Position numbers and translations under genes: made by a program
Shown here: piece by piece, positions 1 to 6,198 of the stretch
Layout: each line of letters opens with the position of its first letter
How positions within the stretch are numbered: the first letter of the stretch is position 1
From: Gammaproteobacteria bacterium
GTDB taxonomy: Bacteria > Pseudomonadota > Gammaproteobacteria > Thiohalospirales > Thiohalospiraceae
Assembly: GCA_011322575.1 (NCBI GenBank)
Contig: DRMK01000053.1
Location: 1-8,378, forward strand
Direction: 5' to 3'
Length of the DNA: 8,378 nucleotides
Notes under the pieces: generated by a model
Seen by the model: the letters and a program-made list of their open reading frames with translations, nothing else
Told to the model about the DNA's origin: nothing
Database searches by the model: none

Positions 1-162
1 CCCCGCCGTACAGATATACCGGACTATTTGCTGGTGATAATGCTGGCGCTGATTGGTATTGTCGTGATTTCGCGCCGTGACGTGTCCAGAGGGGGGCAGG
101 AGGTTTTTTCCCGGGAGCAGCCGGGTTTGGAAGGCACTCGTGGTGAACGGGGGCCGCTTTGA
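1..162 (+). CDS. C-terminal fragment of an upstream membrane protein (partial)
   Basis: The frame is open from the first base and ends at a TGA at 160-162, giving 53 residues. It begins PRRTDIPDY and runs into a hydrophobic stretch of about 16 residues (YLLVIMLALIGIVVIS), then the basic pair RR and a polar, Gly/Arg/Glu-rich tail ending RGERGPL. This looks like the last transmembrane helix of a membrane protein with a cytoplasmic tail, following the positive-inside rule. There is too little sequence to assign a family. In polysaccharide loci this position is often held by a polymerase/ligase, an exosortase or another multi-spanning protein, but that is context only. It lies 145 bp upstream of the export-protein gene in the same direction and could share a transcript with it. 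Reality of the coding frame is fairly likely; the function is unknown. Confidence 0.6.
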   Translation, partial: PRRTDIPDYLLVIMLALIGIVVISRRDVSRGGQEVFSREQPGLEGTRGERGPL

Positions 163-220
163 GATTTTTCGAGAACTTGAAACAGTTACCGCCTGCTCAA
201 GGTAAATTTCCGGTAGAGTG

Positions 221-272
221 TCCAGAAAGGCTGGATCTCGATGGAGTCGTACCGGGATGTACTGTTTCCCGG
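221..272 (+). other. Leader region with two small hairpins before the export gene
   Basis: Between the upstream stop codon and the export-protein start there are two short perfect inverted repeats. TCCAG at 221-225 pairs with CTGGA at 231-235 (loop of 5). CCGGGA at 252-257 pairs with TCCCGG at 267-272 (loop of 9). Neither is followed by a T-run, so a rho-independent terminator is not indicated. They may structure the 5' leader or be chance. No clear sigma-70 or sigma-54 promoter could be placed here; a TTGAAA at 177-182 has no well-spaced -10 box. Confidence 0.25.
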
Positions 273-290
273 GAACCAAGGACTAATAAC

Positions 291-297
291 AAGAGGT
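291..297 (+). promoter_or_regulatory. Ribosome-binding site of the export-protein gene
   Basis: AAGAGGT lies 10 bases before the ATG at 308. It supports starting the export protein at 308 (or the adjoining in-frame GTG at 305) rather than further downstream. Confidence 0.55.
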
Positions 298-307
298 AAT
301 CGAAGTG

Positions 308-931
308 ATGTTGAATATTACAAGACGGCTGGGTTATGGAGTAAGCTGGGCGTTGCCGTGGTTGGTTATGGTACTGCTGTACATGATTCCGGTGGCAGGG
401 ATAACGGCCGAAGACGGGGCTGCTGACAATTTGCCTCTAAGCGATACCCCGGCATATCGCATTGGCCCTGAGGATGTGCTCGAGATCTTCGTCTGGAAGG
501 AGCCAGAGCTGCAAAGGGAGGTACTGGTGCGGCCTGATGGAGGGATCTCGTTTCCACTGGCGGGTGATCTGGAAGCGGCCGGCAGGACGCCGGTGGAGGT
601 CCAGGAGGAGCTGACCAAACGCCTGCAGAGGTATATCCCGGAAGCGGTGGTTACCGTTACTGTTACCAAGGTGGCTGGTTACAGGATCTTTGTGGTTGGC
701 AAGGTTACCAATCCAGGCCAGTTCGTGGTCGGGCGATATGTGAACGTACTTCAGGCATTGACGCTGGCGGGCGGTCTGACCCCCTATGCTTCAGAGAACA
801 AAATCAAGGTGGTACGGAAGAAGGATGGCAAGGAGATCACCTTTCCCTTCCAGTACTCGGAGGTGAAGAAGGGCCGCAAGCTGGAGCAGAACATTCTCCT
901 GCAGAGTGGGGATGTGGTGGTGGTTCCCTAG
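308..931 (+). CDS. Polysaccharide export (OPX/Wza-family) protein, periplasmic type
   Basis: 207 residues from ATG 308; an in-frame GTG at 305 is directly adjacent, and AAGAGGT lies just upstream. Residues 1-34 form a signal peptide: Arg6-Arg7, a hydrophobic core at about 14-30, and a likely cleavage near ITA|EDG. There is no cysteine in this region, so unlike classical Wza it does not look like a lipoprotein. Residues about 48-122 are the polysaccharide biosynthesis/export domain, with the typical YRIGPEDVLEIFVW opening and VRPDG at 75-79. Residues about 124-190 are an SLBB domain (RIFVVGKVTNPGQF, then LTLAGGL), ending LLQSGDVVVVP. The protein stops there, with none of the C-terminal amphipathic helix that Wza uses to cross the outer membrane. 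Family role: forming or gating the periplasmic conduit for polysaccharide export. It lies upstream of a beta-barrel gene that may supply the outer-membrane pore. The family call is secure; the purely periplasmic location is inferred. Confidence 0.93.
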   Translation: MLNITRRLGYGVSWALPWLVMVLLYMIPVAGITAEDGAADNLPLSDTPAYRIGPEDVLEIFVWKEPELQREVLVRPDGGISFPLAGDLEAAGRTPVEVQEELTKRLQRYIPEAVVTVTVTKVAGYRIFVVGKVTNPGQFVVGRYVNVLQALTLAGGLTPYASENKIKVVRKKDGKEITFPFQYSEVKKGRKLEQNILLQSGDVVVVP

Positions 932-936
932 CGGTC

Positions 937-984
937 TTGTCAGGGCTGCTTTTGGGGGAATGGTCGGAAATATCCGGCTGACAA
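937..984 (+). repeat. Inverted repeat in the export/barrel intergenic region
   Basis: TTGTCAG at 937-943 is matched by its exact reverse complement CTGACAA at 978-984. The 34-base interval holds a smaller hairpin, CGGA 965-968 with TCCG 973-976. The outer arms begin 5 bases after the export-protein stop codon. This could be a mRNA structure or a protein-binding dyad between the two genes. There is no T-run, so it is not an obvious terminator. It may be chance. Confidence 0.3.
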
Positions 985-1060
985 TATGTTCTACAGAGGA
1001 AATATGGTGTTTGCTGTGGGGAGGGCGCCGCATTCCGGCGACTCGGGTGGTGTTGGCCTG

Positions 1061-2281
1061 ATGGCGATGACAAGGGGTCTGCCGTGTGTTGCGGTGGCTT
1101 TGATTGCGGTGATCTTCTCGGACGTTGTGCTGGGAGCAGCTCTGGAGCTGCAGCCGAGTGCTTCTATCCGGTTATTCTATGACGATAATGCCGCCTTGAC
1201 GACCCAGGAGCATGATTTTTCTGCCGGCTCAGAATTTCTCGGGGCGGTGGGGATTTCCCGCGAAACCGAGGCCGTTACGCTGCAGGGGATTGCCCGGTTG
1301 AATCTGCTGCTTGATGCCGCCGGTGATGTGTATCGAGACAAGGATAATCAGCTTGTTTCCCTGCTGTTTGCCAGCAAAGGGGAGCTGAGCCGCTGGCAGG
1401 TGTATGGATCGTGGCGGCGTGACTCTATCGTTCGCGCGGCCACCGTTACCCAGGAGGGGGATGCGAACGTCGAGCCAGATGACGACGTTGATGCCGGGCT
1501 GGTGCAGGTGAGCATACGCCGTAACCGTCTGGTGCTGCGTCCTTCGTGGAGCCGTGAGCTCTCACCCCGCTCGGCAGTGGGGGTGGGGTATCGGCTCGAC
1601 CATGTGGTGTACGATGATTCAGCAGAGGGATTGTTTGATTACCAGGATCACGCTTTGTCGGGTTATCACTTCTACCGGATCACCGAGCGGGATCAGATAA
1701 CCACCTCCCTCAACCTGAAGAGTTACCGATCATCTGGTGGGGTGCGCGAAGAGGGGGAGTGGGATAATGATCGGTTCAACATAATGCTGGGGTTGCAGCA
1801 CAGCTATTCAGAAACCGCGAGCGGTCATTTCCAGGTTGGCTGGTACAAGGCCCGGTTTGCCAATATCGAGGAGAGCGGGGATACCGATGGCTATTTGTTC
1901 AGGATCTATGGGGAAAAACGCACAGGTCTGACGAGGTTCAGCGCCCGTATCGGGCGGACTAATTTCTCCAGCGGTGCTGGTGACGTGGTCAATGCGGATG
2001 AACTGTCTCTGAGTATGGTGCGTGACTTGACGGAGACCATGGGCTTTGCCTTGAGCGTGAGGGCGTTTCAGAGCAAGTCCTTACGCAGTGACAACCCTTA
2101 TACGAACCGGCGATATCTGGCGTTGACGCCCACCCTTAGCTGGCAGATAACCAGGTGGTGGTCGCTGGATACCTCATACAGATATCGCCGCCAGAAGCGG
2201 GACTGGGAGATCAATTACGATAGTGCAGAGAGCAATTCCGTGTATCTTACGGTGCGTTATGAGCGCCCTGCCTCGCTTTAG
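1061..2281 (+). CDS. Outer-membrane beta-barrel protein of an exopolysaccharide locus (EpsL / PEP-CTERM-associated type)
   Basis: 406 residues if started at ATG 1061. The frame is also open from ATG 986 and ATG 1004 (the latter after AGAGGA at 995-1000), but those starts would put a long polar stretch before the signal peptide. From 1061 the N-terminus is a normal signal peptide: Arg5, a hydrophobic core at 9-24, and cleavage near LGAA at 24-27. The mature part is rich in alternating polar/hydrophobic segments with many Tyr, Arg and Ser, as in transmembrane beta-strands. It opens with SIRLFYDDNAAL, and around residues 160-222 carries the LSPRSAVGVGYR...VVYDDS...DYQDHALSGYHFYRITERD pattern typical of the putative beta-barrel porin 2 / TIGR03016-like proteins of polysaccharide loci. 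The last strand is SVYLTVRY, followed by ERPASL. Its likely role is an outer-membrane port or scaffold for the secreted polymer, working with the adjacent export protein. The barrel call is good; the specific family and role come from pattern and context. Confidence 0.8.
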   Translation: MAMTRGLPCVAVALIAVIFSDVVLGAALELQPSASIRLFYDDNAALTTQEHDFSAGSEFLGAVGISRETEAVTLQGIARLNLLLDAAGDVYRDKDNQLVSLLFASKGELSRWQVYGSWRRDSIVRAATVTQEGDANVEPDDDVDAGLVQVSIRRNRLVLRPSWSRELSPRSAVGVGYRLDHVVYDDSAEGLFDYQDHALSGYHFYRITERDQITTSLNLKSYRSSGGVREEGEWDNDRFNIMLGLQHSYSETASGHFQVGWYKARFANIEESGDTDGYLFRIYGEKRTGLTRFSARIGRTNFSSGAGDVVNADELSLSMVRDLTETMGFALSVRAFQSKSLRSDNPYTNRRYLALTPTLSWQITRWWSLDTSYRYRRQKRDWEINYDSAESNSVYLTVRYERPASL

Positions 2282-2370
2282 GTCCTTTGGAGACGGGTCT
2301 GCTGCTGATCCTGCCCGCACCTCCGATAATGCAGATTACCGTAGCATGGTTCCAGGGGCTGCCCGAAGTG

Positions 2371-2396
2371 CCCCCGTCCTTTTCCGGAATGGGGGG
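2371..2396 (+). other. Intergenic stem-loop upstream of the chain-length gene
   Basis: CCCCC at 2371-2375 pairs with the G-run at 2391-2396, and TCC at 2377-2379 pairs with GGA at 2386-2388 around a TTTTCC loop, with a small bulge between. It lies in the 200-bp gap between the barrel and chain-length genes. No T-run follows, so it is not a standard terminator. It could be an mRNA processing or stability element. The rest of the gap (2282-2481) shows no credible gene; the short open frames in it look non-coding. Confidence 0.35.
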
Positions 2397-2481
2397 ATAA
2401 GCATGGCGGTTGAGTGGTCTTCGAGAGCAGCGGCATCAATACAGGCAGGGGTTTTTTGCCAGTGAGCGGATTTTCGTGCTG

Positions 2482-4221
2482 ATGAGTAACGACAACTTAA
2501 AGGTAAAAGCAGCTCCCAGTCTGGGGGACTACTGGGCCGCGCTCAAGCGCCGCAGGTGGTATTTCCTGATACCGTTTTTATTGGTGCTGTATATCAGCTT
2601 GATGCTGGCCTATGGCCTTCCCCCTCTCTATCGATCCCAGGCCACCATATTGATCGAGCGCCAGGAGATTCCTGCCAATCTGGTGGAGACCACTGTTACC
2701 GGCTTCGTTCAGGAGCGTATCGAAGCGCTCAAGCAGCGTTTGATGAGTCACGAGCGGTTGTGGGAGATTGCCGAGAAACTGAATCTCTATCCCGAGGAGC
2801 GGGCGCAGGGAAATCGCCAGAAGGTGGTCAAATTGATGCGCGATAACATCTACGTGGAGATGGTGGATGTCAAGGCCAGTGAGGCCGGCAGCTCCCGTCC
2901 CGGATATGCCACCATCGCCTTCACGGTTGCTTTTGAGAACAGCTCCCCCGAGACTGCCCAGATTGTGGCCAGCGAGCTGGCTGAACTCTATATGTCGGAG
3001 AACCGCAGACAGCGTAGCGAGCAGGCTGCCGAAGTGACCGAGTTTCTCGAACAGGAGGCCGAGCGGTTGGCAAAGGAGATGGAGGAGAGCGAAAAGAAGC
3101 TGGCGGAGTTCAAGAAGAAACATGTTGGTGCCACTCCGGAGCTGGCCAATCTCAACCTGCGGCTCATGGAGCAGACCGAGAACAAGATTCAACGTCTGGA
3201 CGATCGTATCCGAGCTTTGGAGGAGCGCAAGAGATCGCTGGAGGGTCAGTTGGCCATTACCAGCCCACACAAGGATGTCTATACTGAACAGGGAACCAGG
3301 GTCCTGAGTACTGGTGAGCGTCTCAGTACTCTCACGTCTGAATATCTGCGCCTGTCGGCGATCTATGCACAGACCCATCCCGACGTGGTCAAGCTGCGCC
3401 GGGAGATCGCCTCACTGGAGAGCCAGACTGGCATGAATAGTGGGGCCAGCAGTCTGGTGGCCAAGCTCAGCAGATTGCGCGAGGAGCTGGCCAAGGCCCG
3501 GGAGCGTTACACGCCGGAGCATCCCGATGTGATCAAGCTTCAGGAGAGCGTGGCGCGCCTGGAGCGTGAACTGCGAAATATTTCGATTGATAGGAGCGCA
3601 ACGGTCATCCCGGCCCCCGTCAAGCCAGACAATCCCGCCTATATCTCGCTGCAGACCCAGTATGATTCAGTGATGGCGGATATTGCGGCGGATCATGCAA
3701 CGCGCAGAAAGCTGGAGCAGAAACTGGCCAAGTATGAGGCGCGCATGGCCAGTATCCCTGCGGTAGAGCGTGATTTCATGGCGTTGACGCGGGACTATGA
3801 TAATGCCAAGAAGAAGTATCAGGAGGTGAAAGACAAGCTGCTGGAGGCCAAGATGGCCGAGCAGCTGGAGGCGGGGGGACAGTCTGAACGGTTTACGCTA
3901 ATCGAGCGTCCTTACGTTCCCAGTACGCCAGAAAAACCAAATCGCCTTGGCATTGCCCTGCTTGGCAGCATGTTGGCGTTCGTGACGGGACTTGGAGGGG
4001 TAGCTGTCAAGGAGTATGGTGATCATGCCGTGCATGGCAGCAAGGGGGTGCTGTCCATCTCTCACGCGCCGCCCTTGGCCAATATTCCCTACATAGAGAA
4101 CAGTTATGATGTCAGTCTCAGAAAGAGACGGCGCTTGCGTTCCGTCGCCATAGCGTCTTTTGCACTGCTTTTGGGGGTGGCCAGTTTCGTGGCGTTGTAC
4201 ATTTACAGGCAGCAGGTGTAG
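2482..4221 (+). CDS. Polysaccharide chain-length determinant (Wzz/GumC-type PCP co-polymerase)
   Basis: 579 residues from ATG 2482. An in-frame GTG at 2476 sits 5 bases after the weak site AGCGGA and is an alternative. The frame extends upstream to 2410, but that part is not family-like. Order: cytoplasmic N-terminus with SLGDYWAALKRRRW; TM1 at about 26-46; the Wzz-like periplasmic start LYRSQATILIERQ (49-61); a small alpha/beta region; a long coiled coil at about 170-260 rich in Glu/Lys/Arg/Leu; two HPD-containing segments (299-301 and 347-349); another coil; the GNVR region at about 423-490 (AVERDFMALTRDYDNAKKKY, then ERPYVPSTPEKPNR); TM2 at about 489-508; the PPLANIPYIEN segment (530-540); and TM3 at about 553-575. 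It anchors in the inner membrane and spans the periplasm, controlling polymer length and linking to the export protein. No kinase domain is fused; the kinase is the next gene, 2 bp away. Confidence 0.92.
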   Translation: MSNDNLKVKAAPSLGDYWAALKRRRWYFLIPFLLVLYISLMLAYGLPPLYRSQATILIERQEIPANLVETTVTGFVQERIEALKQRLMSHERLWEIAEKLNLYPEERAQGNRQKVVKLMRDNIYVEMVDVKASEAGSSRPGYATIAFTVAFENSSPETAQIVASELAELYMSENRRQRSEQAAEVTEFLEQEAERLAKEMEESEKKLAEFKKKHVGATPELANLNLRLMEQTENKIQRLDDRIRALEERKRSLEGQLAITSPHKDVYTEQGTRVLSTGERLSTLTSEYLRLSAIYAQTHPDVVKLRREIASLESQTGMNSGASSLVAKLSRLREELAKARERYTPEHPDVIKLQESVARLERELRNISIDRSATVIPAPVKPDNPAYISLQTQYDSVMADIAADHATRRKLEQKLAKYEARMASIPAVERDFMALTRDYDNAKKKYQEVKDKLLEAKMAEQLEAGGQSERFTLIERPYVPSTPEKPNRLGIALLGSMLAFVTGLGGVAVKEYGDHAVHGSKGVLSISHAPPLANIPYIENSYDVSLRKRRRLRSVAIASFALLLGVASFVALYIYRQQV

Positions 4222-4223
4222 GT

Positions 4224-5027
4224 ATGGATCGCATCTCGAAAGCGGTACAGTTGGCTGCCGAAAAGCGGCAGACAAACAGGAGCCACAAGAAGCTTTCGCG
4301 CAGTGAGTCGGCACAGCCCTTCGAGTACACTCATACGCGCCGCGTGGCCCTGGATCCTGAGCTTGTGCACGAGAATCGGTTGATCGTCAATTGTGAACAA
4401 CAGATTATCGTAGATGCATACAAGCTGTTGCGTACCCGCGTACTACATCGTATGCAGCAGAACGGCTGGCGGGCCCTTGGCATTACCAGTCCAGGGGCGA
4501 ACGTGGGCAAGACCCTGACTTCGGTGAATCTGGCCATAAGTATAGCCATGAAGCACGAAAATACGGTGGTCCTGGTGGATGCCGATCTGCGGCGGCCCAG
4601 CGTCCACAAGTGCCTCGGTATCGAGCCCGAGTATGGTCTGCTGGACTATCTGGATGGAAATGTCGCGGTCAGCGATCTGTTGATAAACCCGGAGATTGAT
4701 GGTTTCGTGGTAATCCCCAGCCATACCGACGGCAATGCGCGTTCCTCGGAGCGACTCTCCTCGACCAGGATGGAGAAACTGGTGGGTGAGCTCACTGCGC
4801 GTTATCCGGATCGACTGGTGCTGTTCGATCTGCCCCCTATTCTGGTCGGGGACGACGTGGAGGCATTTTCCCCCTATCTTGACGCTTTCCTGCTGGTCGT
4901 CGAAGATGGCAAGACCGACATGGCGGAGTATGCCAAGACGTTGGAGATTCTGGAAAATGAAGATGTGCTGGGGACGGTGCTGAACAAATCTGATGAAATC
5001 GGCGGTGGTTATGACTACTATTACTAG
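4224..5027 (+). CDS. BY-type protein tyrosine autokinase (CpsD/CapB-like, exopolysaccharide locus)
   Basis: 267 residues. The ATG at 4224 follows the chain-length gene stop by 2 bp, with AGGTG at 4214-4218 inside that gene as a probable ribosome-binding site, so translation is probably coupled. The N-terminus MDRISKAVQLAAEKR resembles the helix of free-standing kinases of exosortase-type loci. DAYKLLRTR (64-72) corresponds to the ExxRxxR oligomerisation helix, with conservative changes. Walker A is TSPGANVGKT (88-97, Lys96), Walker A' is VVLVDADLRRPS (115-126, Asp119 and Asp121), and Walker B is VLFDLPPIL (199-207, Asp202). The C-terminus is GGGYDYYY, four tyrosines (263, 265-267) forming the autophosphorylation cluster. 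It is cytoplasmic and would act with the membrane PCP encoded just upstream: cycling between phosphorylated monomers and an unphosphorylated ring is the known mode for this family. The Walker A lacks the common GEGKS/T spelling but keeps the Lys-Thr pair, so activity is likely. Confidence 0.92.
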   Translation: MDRISKAVQLAAEKRQTNRSHKKLSRSESAQPFEYTHTRRVALDPELVHENRLIVNCEQQIIVDAYKLLRTRVLHRMQQNGWRALGITSPGANVGKTLTSVNLAISIAMKHENTVVLVDADLRRPSVHKCLGIEPEYGLLDYLDGNVAVSDLLINPEIDGFVVIPSHTDGNARSSERLSSTRMEKLVGELTARYPDRLVLFDLPPILVGDDVEAFSPYLDAFLLVVEDGKTDMAEYAKTLEILENEDVLGTVLNKSDEIGGGYDYYY

Positions 5028-5097
5028 GAGCTTGTCCGGGAGTGGTAACCCTGTTGTCCGCGGCTCCAGGGAGAGTGACCGTAGCGCTCCGCCTGTC

Positions 5098-5105
5098 GGG
5101 AGAGG
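5098..5105 (+). promoter_or_regulatory. Ribosome-binding site of the AAA ATPase gene
   Basis: GGGAGAGG ends 11 bases before ATG 5117. It favours that start over in-frame starts further upstream, such as GTG 5042, which would add 25 residues unlike the family N-terminus. Confidence 0.5.
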
Positions 5106-5116
5106 TGTGCGTCGTA

Positions 5117-6019
5117 ATGTATGAGACCTACTACCATTTTCACGAGAAGCCTTTCGCCCTGGCGCCGGATCCCGCTTTTCTGTATGCCACCCAGAAGCAC
5201 CACCGTGCCCTGACCCTGCTGCAGTACGGCCTGATGAATCAGGTGGGTTTCTCGGTGGTGACCGGCGCCATCGGTTCCGGCAAGACCCTGCTGCTGCGCA
5301 AACTGCTGCAGGAGCTGGAGGATGACGTGACCGTGGGTATGGTGTCTCATGTCCAGTGTGATACCTTCGAGGAGATGCTGCGCTGGATCCTCCTGGCCTT
5401 CGAGCTGGACTATCGCGGCATGGACAAGGTGGAGCTGTCGGAGGTTTTCGTACAGTTTCTCATCAAGGAGTATCAAGAGGGACGCAGGGTCGTATTGATC
5501 ATTGACGAGGCACAGCATCTGGGTCCCGATGCGCTGGAGCAGTTGCGCATGCTGTCCAACGTGAACGTGGACAAACACCAGTTGCTGCAGCTGATTCTGG
5601 TGGGACAGCCCGATCTGCTGGAGCTGCTGCGTAAACCGGAGCTGGAGCAGTTCGTACAGCGGATTGGGGTGGATTTCTATCTCGAGCCGCTGGATCGGGA
5701 CGAGGTGCGCGGCTATATCCAGCATCGTCTGCAGGTGGCGGGGGGAAACCCCGAGCTATTTGACGAGGAGTGCTACGATATCATCTGGCGCAGTACCGGA
5801 GGGATTCCAAGGCTGATCAATCTGTTGTGTGACATGGCGCTGGTGTACGGCTATGCCGAACAGCAGGAGACTATTGGTAAGCATCTCGTGGAAGAGGTGA
5901 TACGGGACAAGCAGTTGGGCCTGTCTCCTATCGGGAAAATCGCTCAAGCCACTCTCACCGAAGACGATAACAGTGTGCAGGAGGAGAGATCGGATAAAAA
6001 GATGTGGAAATACATTTAG
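5117..6019 (+). CDS. ExeA-like AAA ATPase of exopolysaccharide/PEP-CTERM-type loci
   Basis: 300 residues from ATG 5117, where the protein opens MYETYYHFHEKPFALAPDP, the standard start of the ExeA/general-secretion ATPase family. Walker A is GAIGSGKT (50-57), Walker B VVLIIDEAQ (125-133, Asp130 and Glu131), then QLILVGQPDLLELL (158-171), QRI with Arg182 as a likely arginine finger, and the GGIPRLINLLCD sensor-2-like segment (228-239). There is no transmembrane helix or peptidoglycan-binding domain, so it is shorter than ExeA of type II secretion and looks cytoplasmic. The last 30 residues are charged and not conserved-looking. It matches the putative secretion ATPase that recurs beside the tyrosine autokinase in exosortase-linked loci (TIGR03015-like). 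Its actual substrate is not known; a role in assembling or powering the export complex is inferred from neighbours. It starts 89 bp after the kinase gene. Confidence 0.88.
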   Translation: MYETYYHFHEKPFALAPDPAFLYATQKHHRALTLLQYGLMNQVGFSVVTGAIGSGKTLLLRKLLQELEDDVTVGMVSHVQCDTFEEMLRWILLAFELDYRGMDKVELSEVFVQFLIKEYQEGRRVVLIIDEAQHLGPDALEQLRMLSNVNVDKHQLLQLILVGQPDLLELLRKPELEQFVQRIGVDFYLEPLDRDEVRGYIQHRLQVAGGNPELFDEECYDIIWRSTGGIPRLINLLCDMALVYGYAEQQETIGKHLVEEVIRDKQLGLSPIGKIAQATLTEDDNSVQEERSDKKMWKYI

Positions 6020-6198
6020 GGTGGTTCCTGCGCTTCAGTAATAGTTGGTGGATGGCGACGGGCTACCCGGTGGTATATCTCTTCTGACTGGTTTCCCACC
6101 CATAGCGCCATTTCTAAAACCGTACTCGCAACGAGCTGGCGGGGTAGCTGGTTGATATTTTTATTTATGATGACTCGACAGATCTATCGCAAGACTCG
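6020..6198 (+). other. Intergenic gap before the ABC exporter genes
   Basis: This 179-bp gap is one of the two largest in the window and the natural place for a separate promoter for the ABC genes. I see an AT-rich patch at 6152-6171 (TTGATA at 6152-6157, TATGAT at 6166-6171), but the two boxes are only 8 bp apart, so they do not make a sigma-70 promoter together. A small hairpin, CGGG 6059-6062 with CCCG 6066-6069, and a distant dyad, ATGGCG 6052-6057 with CGCCAT 6106-6111, are present. No T-tract terminator and no credible gene are visible. Confidence 0.3.

Noticed and set aside
163..307. Sigma-54 (-24/-12) promoter, as might be expected for a PrsR-controlled exopolysaccharide locus
   Set aside because: No GG-N10-GC arrangement resembling TGGCAC-N5-TTGC was found in this leader on inspection.
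241..426. Small + strand open frame before and across the export-protein start
   Set aside because: It overlaps the signal-peptide region of the export protein in another frame, has no good ribosome-binding site and shows no protein-like pattern.
2444..2460. Terminator-like GGCA...TTTTTTGCC hairpin before the chain-length gene
   Set aside because: The stem is only four canonical pairs plus G-T wobbles, the T-run lies inside the hairpin rather than after it, and it sits just ahead of a start codon.
2223..2465. Small + strand open frame across the barrel gene end and the following gap
   Set aside because: It starts inside the barrel gene in another frame. Its composition is not protein-like and no supporting motif was found.
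2578..3378. Long open frame (266 codons) on the - strand
   Set aside because: It lies wholly inside the chain-length determinant gene, antisense to its coiled coil. The Leu/Gln/His-rich composition is what the complement of Glu/Lys/Leu codons gives, and no family pattern is visible.
5024..5725. Open frame (233 codons) on the - strand
   Set aside because: It is antisense to the AAA ATPase gene, whose Walker motifs are unambiguous on the + strand. The - strand product is Gln/His/Leu-rich with no recognisable motif.
6152..6171. Possible sigma-70 promoter (TTGATA ... TATGAT)
   Set aside because: The boxes are separated by 8 bp instead of about 17, and neither finds a good partner at the right distance.
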